From Gryllus longicercus (Eukaryota > Arthropoda > Insecta > Orthoptera > Gryllidae), in contig JAZDUA010000584.1 of assembly GCA_038098605.1 (NCBI GenBank), forward strand, positions 372,001 to 436,000: a stretch of 64,000 nucleotides of DNA, read 5' to 3'. Numbering within the stretch: position 1 is the first letter of the stretch; every line of letters begins with the position of its first letter. The position numbers and the translations under genes were made by a program. This document shows, one piece after another, positions 57,134 through 64,000 of the stretch. Below the pieces are notes generated by a model. The model was not told the origin of the DNA. It saw nothing but the letters and a program-made list of their open reading frames with translations, and made no database searches.

Positions 57134-57290
57134 ATTTAGCAAGTGGATTTACCCTCATTTTCGTTAGCTGATACCTGTATGAAGAGTTTTTCTACCGAAA
57201 ATTCGTCGCTTTTTCGTGCAGCATTACAAAGCGTTCTCTCTGCTGCCTAAGAAGTAGCATTTAGTTTCTAGTACATAGTGGTATGCGCAG

Positions 57291-57665
57291 CGCCTCCCGA
57301 GGCTGCAGTGTGCGCCGCTGCCGCTGGTGGCGCTGGCGGCGCTGGCGGTGGCGCTGGCGGTGGCGGTGGCGCTGGCGGTGGCGCAGTGGGCGGCGGCGGT
57401 CGCGTGGGCGTCCGCCTTCAACAAGGTGCTGGCGGCGCTGGCCGAGCAGCTGCCCACCGCCATCAAGCTGCAACGCGCGGTGACGCGGCCTCGCGAGGAC
57501 GACTCCACGCGCACGCGCTTCGACTTCGTGGTGGTGGGGTCAGGCCCCGCGGGCGCCGCCTTGGCCGCGCGCCTCGCCGCCAGCCCGCGCAGCCCCGCCG
57601 TGCTGCTGCTGGAGGCCGGCGACTTCGAGACGGCGCTCATGCGCATCCCGCTGCTCGCCCTGCAG
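57291..57665 (+). CDS. GMC copy C first recognised exon
   Basis: Acceptor GTATGCGCAG, then RLPRLQCAPLPLVALAAL and an expanded hydrophobic core, AQWAAAVAWASAFNKV, and FDFVVVGSGPAGAALAARLA. It ends MRIPLLALQ before GTGCGA. 125 codons in phase 0. Confidence 0.82.
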
Positions 57666-60600
57666 GTGCGATGCCTACTAGCGCTTAAGCCATACCGCGT
57701 GCGCATCCCGCTGCTCGCGCTGCAGGTGCCAGCTTTATTGCGATGCCTACTAGCGCTTAAGCCATACTCCCTATGCATCCCGCTGCTCGCTCTGCAGGTG
57801 CTAGGTTTATTGCGATGCCTACTAGCGCTTAAGCCATACCTCATGCGCAACCCGCTGCTCGCGCTGTAGGTGCCAGCTTTATTGCGATGACTTCTAGCAC
57901 TTAAGCCATACTTCCTGATCATCCCGCTGCTCGCTCTGCAGGTGCTATCTTTATTGAGATGCTTTCTAGCTCTTAAGTCATACCTCATGCGCATCCCGCT
58001 GCTCGCGCTGCAGGTGCTAGCTTTATTGCGATGCCTACTAGCGCTTAAGCCATACCTCTTTCGCATCCCGCCACTCGCTCTGCAGGTGCTAGCTCCCACA
58101 ATCAAGCCTTTTAACCTGACCGAACCATTTCAGCCTTCGTGTTTCCAATTCATCTATTATTGATTTTTGATCCTTCATTCCCTTAAGAATATCTTCATTT
58201 CTAATATGTTCCATTTTAGATACTCCACAACGTCTTCTAAAAAAATTCATTTGTAAGGTCATTAATTTCTCTCCTTTTCTTTTTCCTTAGTTCCCACGTT
58301 TCTACACCATACAATGTTATACTTTGTGTGATGGAGTCGAAAAGTTTTTTCTTGGTAGACCTGGATATTTTTCCTCAGAGCAGCGAGTTTAACTTTCTAA
58401 TAGCTTGCCGTCCTTGTGTAATTTTTGTGTGTGTTATGATGCCTACTAGCTCTAAAGTCATACCTGCTGAGAATCCCGAGGTTTTCTCTGCAGATATTAG
58501 CTTTGTTATGATGCATACCATCTCTTGAATCACACCTCATTCTAATTCCGCTACTCGCATTGCAGAACTAGCTTTATTGTGGTGCTTACTATCTCATAAG
58601 CCATACCTGTGGTCGGTGAATTATTTACATGCGCTTATGGTTATGAATGACCTTTACATAATGATGTTGACTGGTTGTATCTGCACCATTACGCCCATAA
58701 CCCTGCTTGCCTCTCAAGTCGGCATCCATTTCACGCACTGCGAAGGTAATCTTTAGTTTATCCGTTATAGCGTTAGTGATCACTGATTAATAAATTTGTT
58801 TTGAACATCAAACCTCCATGGCATCTGCATGAGTATCGAGGATTGGGAAGATAGATTAATGCACAGATCATATCTGCATAGTGGTCGAAATTGTGAGTTG
58901 TCCTTTACGCTCGTAACCCTGCTGGCCCTTCACGTCGGCCTCCATTTTACGCACTGTCGTTGCAACCGAAGAGATTTTAGATTATCGGTTATTTGTGAGT
59001 GACCACTCATTGATAAATTTCTGTTTCGACCATCAAACGTCCACCGCATCTGCATGGGTATCGAGAACTGGGGAGATATATTAATGCACTGGTCATATCT
59101 GCATACGAACTTGTCGATGTATCCAACCAACAACTATCGATGCTGCAACTGGTTTCCAGATGTCTGCCACTGACGCCAACTGGGGCTATGCAACCGTGCC
59201 GCAAAACACCTCGTGCGTTAAGCTTGAAGACAGCCGGTGCGACTACGCCGTGGGGCACGCCGTTGGTGGAGGTACTGTCATCAACCACATGTTCGTGGTG
59301 CGAGGCAACAAACGCGACTATGATTCCTGGGAGGAGATGGGCAACGAGGGATGGGGCTATGACAAACTCCTTGAATACTTCAAACTGGTAGAGGGAGTAG
59401 AGATTCCTAGCTTGCAGAATAGTTCGTACAGGTGAGTGGAAATATATTATTGATCAGATGCAAGAGGTTAGATACAGAATCAGAATACTATATTGAAAAT
59501 TAAGAGGTGTTAATTGTCCTGATATGGGGGTAATTACAGCATCTTCATTCATACGAAAGGGAGAAGAGATATTTTTATCTCCTTGAGAAAGACCGGAGAA
59601 ATAACAGTTGAGCTATGTTTCTCGAGTGTAAAAGTATCAGTATCGTCGTGTATAATATTTCATATTTTTTCAGTTAATTTATTACAGTGATATCCAAAAT
59701 CAAAAAAGGGACTTTCACAATACATCACTTTAAATAAGTTAAATTTTGTTAATAAATCTTATTAATAAAAAAAATTGACTTTTCGCCCACGATAATAAGA
59801 TTCTAAAACATCACGTTATTAACCCTGAGGAAGTGTATCAATGAATTCTTTTCCCAAATAATATCGTGATGTGGTCGTTGGCTGTCCCCAGAGGGTACGC
59901 CGGGCCGGTGCCAGTCAACTACCCGTCGCACCAGACGCGCGTGGGCCAGCGGCTGCTGCGGGCGGCCGCGCAGCTGGGCGCCGCCAACGCCGACCCCAAC
60001 GGCGCCAGCCAGAGCGGCATGTGGCGCATCCAGGGCAGCACGCGCGGCGGGCGGCGCGCCAGCGCCTTCCGCAACTACCTGCGGCGCCGCCCGCCGCACC
60101 TGCAGCTGCGCGCGCGCGCCCTCGCCACCCAGGTGCTCTTCCAGGGCGACCGCGCCGTGGGCGTGCGCTACTCGCGCGGCGGCCGCACCTTCGACGTCTT
60201 CGCCGACAAGGAGGTGCGCGGGACACGGCGCCCTTGGCAGGGCAGCGGAGGGGGCGGCTCTTTCCGTTATTCCAGTTCAACTCCAATTCCAACGCCTTAT
60301 ACATTGTTCATATAGAATTTTTACTTTTCTTCCATAAGAGACGTGACGAAAAGTATTGGAATCTTGTCAACAATACGGTCTCGATTTTTTGGGTATAAAG
60401 CCCATTTGCTTTAGGTTTATTTGGACTGTAACTTCGCCAACACGTTAATATGAATAGAGCGTAGGCTTCTGCGATCGGTGTCAGTAGCAGCTTCACTGTT
60501 CGGGAGACGCGACCATTTCGCCCTGAGGAAGGCCGCAGAATGGCTGCCCATACGTTGGTCCCTGTGTCTAGGACGCGGTGTGTCCCGTTCAGCCAAGCAG

Positions 60601-63397
60601 CTATTTCAATATTAAGGTTTGTTGTTGCGGTTTCGAAGATATGTGCAGATGACGAGGGGATATACGAACTTTTGCACCCGAAAATTGAGATGTCCTAGAA
60701 ATGGATCCTACGAGCAGCCTATTAGCATCCAGAACTCCCATAATAGGGTAGAAAAGCAAAGATAGAGCATTGTAAATGCACATTTTATAAGCATTTACGA
60801 CACCGTGGGCTGTAAGTAGGTGTGGGTTATTTTGAGAGAGAATATTCGTTCGATAAAGTTTGCAGTGGAGATGGCTGTCATTGAAAACCTGTATTTTCTC
60901 CTTCTTGTCCAAACAGGTGATAGTCGCCGGCGGGCCGGTAAATTCTCCGGCGTTGCTCCTGAGGTCTGGAGTGGGTCCACGCAGCCACCTCGAGCAACTA
61001 GGAATCCCCGTCGTCAAAGATTTGCCCGTTGGCTATAACCTCCAGGTAGATCAATACTATTTTCAGTTGATTTCTCTGATAATAGAGAAGTTTATAATGA
61101 AACATTAACATGCATGATTTATTTCACTCGTTCTTTACAACACTTTGACTTTAACGTTTTCATCGTTCTATCTCAATCTCACCCTTTTTTTCTTGTCAGT
61201 AATATTTCGTCCGAAAAGTATTGGGGAAAGGTAATCGTGAAAAACTATTAACTAGATGTAATTATTGAGCTTCCTGCCAGTTCAATATTGTTCTGACATA
61301 GCATTCAATCCCCTCATTCTCATTCTATATTTAACTCATGTTTGCCTATACTTTTGGAATACCTATACCTTTATCCTTAAATATGAAGGTGGCCCGATAT
61401 TCATTCTATTTATCCCGTAAGTGGTCAAATAATGTTTTACATTTTCTCTTATATTTCAACTTAAACCTGTTAGTGATGATTAAAAATACGTAGAGAAATT
61501 ATTTTTTTAAAAAAAGTTTAAGTTTGTGCCTCTACTTCGTACATTCCAGTTCGTATACCCTATAAGAATTGAAGTGCGAGGAACATTAATATACTTTCTG
61601 GTTTGCCATATATTTCACTATGGTAATTGGACTCACTCCATAGGGATTTGATGCTGCACTTACGACAGATTTGTCGCACATACAGAGAAAACACGTCAAA
61701 CTTTTAATTTCTCATGTAACCTCTCTCTCTCTCTTTTGTAAGTATTGTTTTGTTCAGTTTCAGTTTTAAGCTATAAAGGAAGAAAAATAAATATTTTAAA
61801 AATAAATAAATAGATTACTCTTTAGACAATTAAACATATCCGGCTGATAACAAAAAATAGAGCCCCTTCGTGCCCCCTGCGTACAAGTCGTCAAGACGAA
61901 CGACAACCTGTTTTCCCCTGAACCGAATTCCCCACCACCCGACGACGCAGTTGCAGCTGCTACACGAAATGTGCTGTCGGCATCGTCCATGTAGAGCCCA
62001 TGTCCCGCACTTCGTTGTAGCGCAATGAACCGAAACACACACTCATAACAGAGAAACTAACTAGAAATATCGTGAAAAGTTGGTCGGTACTTAGTAGTTA
62101 GTTATTCCGGGCGCGTCAACTACTGACGTCATTAGTGCTGTAAGAGTAGTGCATGCTCTTTGCTCGGGAAGTGGCGGTGTTCTTCCCTCGCTGGATGACG
62201 AGACCAGGCGCCAACCTACCGTCGGCTAGCGAGGTTTCCCCAACCAAGTATCTCCCACCAGTTAGGCACCGCCCCATTCAGAACCAGCTTTAAGTCGGTC
62301 TCCCGGCATCTTGGTCTATCGCAAGTTTAAGTTCTTTTTAGCGTGAAATTTGACACAATCAAATAAAGTTACCTACTCAACATTACAAAATATACAAGAC
62401 GTATTTTATTAAAAAGAGGCAAAAGAATTAAATCGAGACTGACATTTAAATGATTGTTAAACTACAAAGACTGTTGTACAAGTGGTTGTTAAAGTAAGTC
62501 CTTTCTCCAATACAAACGGTGTTAAATTAGTTTAGGGTAATTAGAGTAAATAAAACATTAAAAAATGATTAATTTTGACACTGATTAATTACACCGCACT
62601 CACGGAAGAAGTGTGCTAGCCTATATCACTCTTAGTGCCGACCTAACCCGAAGACCTGTGCCATTCACATTTGATGACTTTTAATGACTTGGATATTCGA
62701 CAGTTAAACAGTGGAGAATAGAAAATCCCATTAAGGTAGCATAATAAATGTTGCATTCATTTATGCAATTAAACTTCTCAAACCTAAATCGGATTTGTGT
62801 AAAAACCTATAAACTACCAGCGGAAGCCAACCAGTGTCAGCCTCCCGTGCTCCTCTTTTTGGTCACACTGGTGAAATCGGAAGTGATTCCTGAAAAAACA
62901 AACATCTGTTACACTTGTGAATGCGTTTATACAGTTTTATGCTAATTTTGTTATGCTGTTTGGCTTCTGACATCTAGATAAATCAATATTACAGGTGAAG
63001 AAATTTTTTTTTCCTTTTGGGTTATAGTGGGAACTTTTCGATGCACCGAGTGTTTGCACCTTCATTTCCACAGGACCACGTTGGGCTGCCTTGGCTGCTG
63101 GTCTCCATGAACACGTCTGAAGCGCCGTCCGTCCAGCGACTCCTAATCAACCCGCTCAACTTCGAGCAGTACACGCTCTTGCACAGCGGCCCATACACGA
63201 TGCTGGGGACGCTCGAGACGATCGGTTTGCACGATCTGGAGGGCACTGACTTCCACTCCCCCGACTGGCCGCAGGTGGAGATTCTCTACAGCTCCATGTC
63301 GCCCGTCTTCAGCGCGAGGAGCGTGAAGCCTTTCAGGATTAGAGAAGACACCTACAAAAATGTAGTCGAGTCTATTGGAAACACCCCGGTGTTTCAG
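57291..63397 (+). CDS. GMC oxidoreductase (glucose dehydrogenase-like), copy C, exons 1-5 (cut by window end)
   Basis: Exons 57291-57665, 59160-59431, 59892-60213, 60917-61045 and 63074-63397 have the same borders and phases as copy B; exons 6 and 7 should follow beyond 64000. Exon 1 is 27 bp longer than in B because a GCGCTGGCGGTG-type run in the signal-peptide core has expanded, adding nine Ala/Leu/Val residues. The rest is almost identical to B: a serine of B exon 5 is Leu here, and a synonymous GGT replaces GGC in exon 2. No disruption is visible. The initiator Met is again missing from the first recognised exon. Predicted role as for copy B: a secreted FAD-dependent alcohol oxidoreductase of unknown substrate. 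Confidence 0.9.
57639..58097 (+). repeat. 72-bp donor minisatellite, seven units
   Basis: Units start at 57639 (exon end), 57699, 57771, 57843, 57915, 57987 and 58059; the first step is 60 bp and the others are 72 bp. The fourth unit has CTGTAGGTG, giving an in-frame stop at about 57867. The two units at 57843 and 57915 are absent from copy B, so the array changed by two units after the duplication. Confidence 0.93.
58098..58433 (-). pseudogene. Reverse transcriptase C-terminal remnant, second copy
   Basis: Same remnant as at 28735-29061 (LYGVETWEL, IRNEDILKGMKV, RLKWFGQVKRL on the minus strand), in the same place in the donor array. Confidence 0.75.
58434..58615 (+). repeat. Degenerate donor-minisatellite units, copy C
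   Basis: Decayed units matching 29062-29240, with CTACTAGCTCTAAAGTCATA and TTCCGCTACTCGCATTGCA. Confidence 0.75.
59160..59431 (+). CDS. GMC copy C exon 2
   Basis: 272 bp, MSATDANWGY to SSY plus two bases. One synonymous difference from A and B (GGT in the VGGGTV block). Confidence 0.92.
59892..60213 (+). CDS. GMC copy C exon 3
   Basis: 322 bp, split AGA codon at the start, ends after GAG. Protein matches copy B. Confidence 0.92.
60214..60916 (+). other. Intron 3 of copy C
   Basis: 703 bp with the foldback relative at 60455-60605. About 240 bp shorter than in B, mostly by loss between the foldback relative and exon 4. Confidence 0.65.
60917..61045 (+). CDS. GMC copy C exon 4
   Basis: 43 codons with VIVAGGPVNSPALLLRSGVG (signature 2) and LPVGYNLQ; donor GTAGAT. 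Confidence 0.93.
61046..63073 (+). other. Intron 4 of copy C
   Basis: 2,028 bp, collinear with copy B intron 4, but the CT microsatellite is nearly gone. The conserved unrecognised block is at about 61830-62050 and the inverse dispersed repeat at 62155-62305. Confidence 0.65.
62155..62305 (-). repeat. Dispersed SINE-like repeat, member 4 (inverse)
   Basis: Twin of 33165-33320; minus strand carries GGGGCGGTGCCTAACTGGTG and AGCCGACGGTAGGTTGGCGC. Confidence 0.7.
63074..63397 (+). CDS. GMC copy C exon 5
   Basis: 108 codons, DHVGLPWLLVSMN to NTPVFQ, donor GTAAGG. It is the last exon inside the window. Confidence 0.92.
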
Positions 63398-64000
63398 GTA
63401 AGGGCGTAGAGAAATCACGGTAGGTGTACAAGTCAATTCAAGAGTTCGTACTTTTTCCCAACTCCACATAAAATTTTGAGTATCCGTATTCTAGTATCTT
63501 GAATTCACAATTTTAAAGTCAACTGAAGACTTGAACAAATATACAATAAAATCTAAGGAGGAATTGATCGACTCAAACAATTATTCCGGTTTACAGAAGT
63601 TTCCGTTTCATGCAGGGATGTTCATTTTATGACATTTGTTACATTGATATTTCCGTCCTTAAATTAATAAATTACATGACTTTGTTATAATAGAAAAAAA
63701 TATAAACAAATAACGTATTTCGCGAAAAAAACACTAATAAATTAATTTTAAAATTATTTGTGACAATTAAATGGAAAATCTTCACAACTTATGTACTAAA
63801 GTAATGTTATTTTTCCATCATTCATCTAAAGTTTTTTTGATTTTTGTCTTTCCCACTTGCTAAAACCTTTTCAATTATATTTTCTGAAGTTGAAAAACTG
63901 TAAATTTTGGACTTTTATTTTCTTTTAACCACTGTTAAACTGGTTCTGATACTCATTAAACACCCCCCTCACTGCCTAGTCGCTGTCGCCGAGCTGCACG
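63398..64000 (+). other. Intron 5 of copy C, cut by window end
   Basis: Near-identical to the first 600 bp of copy B intron 5. AT-rich; nothing recognised. Exon 6 would be expected roughly 1 kb beyond the window if the spacing of copy B holds. Confidence 0.6.

Larger units (their letters stand above)
36943..57290. other. Spacer between GMC copies B and C (unit 2)
   Basis: About 20.3 kb. After removing the two RTE-like insertions (44032-44768 and 54387-57133) and the extra 2.86 kb at 47451-50311, its length falls to about 14.0 kb, equal to the A-B spacer. It holds the same GC-rich block (37960-38300), dispersed repeat (39190-39385), satellite, SINE and tandem repeats. The stretches 38320-39190, 43390-44010, 44790-46850 and 51720-53500 show nothing I recognise. 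Confidence 0.75.

Overview
This window reads as nuclear genomic DNA of an arthropod, most likely an insect. The genes are split by AT-rich introns with GT..AG borders. The gene family is the secreted GMC (glucose-methanol-choline) flavin oxidoreductase family, which is expanded in tandem in insects. The background is full of arthropod-type transposon remains: mariner, a Tc1 relic, RTE-like and other non-LTR elements, a solo LTR, foldback/MITE elements and a tRNA-derived SINE. No bacterial operon, CRISPR or phage feature is present. The style of the Tc1, mariner and RTE copies would fit a large-genome polyneopteran insect, but I cannot fix the order from the sequence.

Layout. Three head-to-tail copies of one GMC oxidoreductase gene lie on the + strand. 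Copy A has exons 2-7 at 1142-14125; its first coding exon lies before the window. Copy B has all seven recognisable coding exons at 28090-36942. Copy C has exons 1-5 at 57291-63397; exons 6-7 lie beyond the window. The spacing is 28,646 bp between exon 2 of A and B, and 29,372 bp between B and C. The B chain is 628 residues from the first exon seen, without its initiator Met, which must sit in an unrecognised upstream exon. It has a Leu/Ala-rich signal-peptide-like start, an FAD Rossmann motif, both GMC signature regions and the two catalytic histidines of the C-terminal domain.

The spacer between A and B (14126-28089) and that between B and C (36943-57290) are near-identical copies of about 14 kb. 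They differ by two RTE-like insertions (0.74 and 2.75 kb, with target-site duplications and visible empty sites) and by a 2.86 kb segment missing from the A-B spacer. They hold no convincing host gene. They contain an AT-rich degenerate satellite, a dead reverse-transcriptase relic, a perfect 52-bp foldback element, a SINE and dispersed repeats. Introns of copy A carry extra insertions: a solo LTR, a Tc1 relic, a mariner and a LINE endonuclease fragment.

The most unusual signal is that two splice junctions of this gene have been amplified into minisatellites, both with a 72-bp (24-codon) period. The 5' splice site of exon 1 is repeated 5 times in B and 7 times in C, in an open frame. The 3' splice site in front of exon 6 is repeated 13 times in A and about 3 times in B. 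Two further units of the donor array lie inverted upstream of copy A exon 2.
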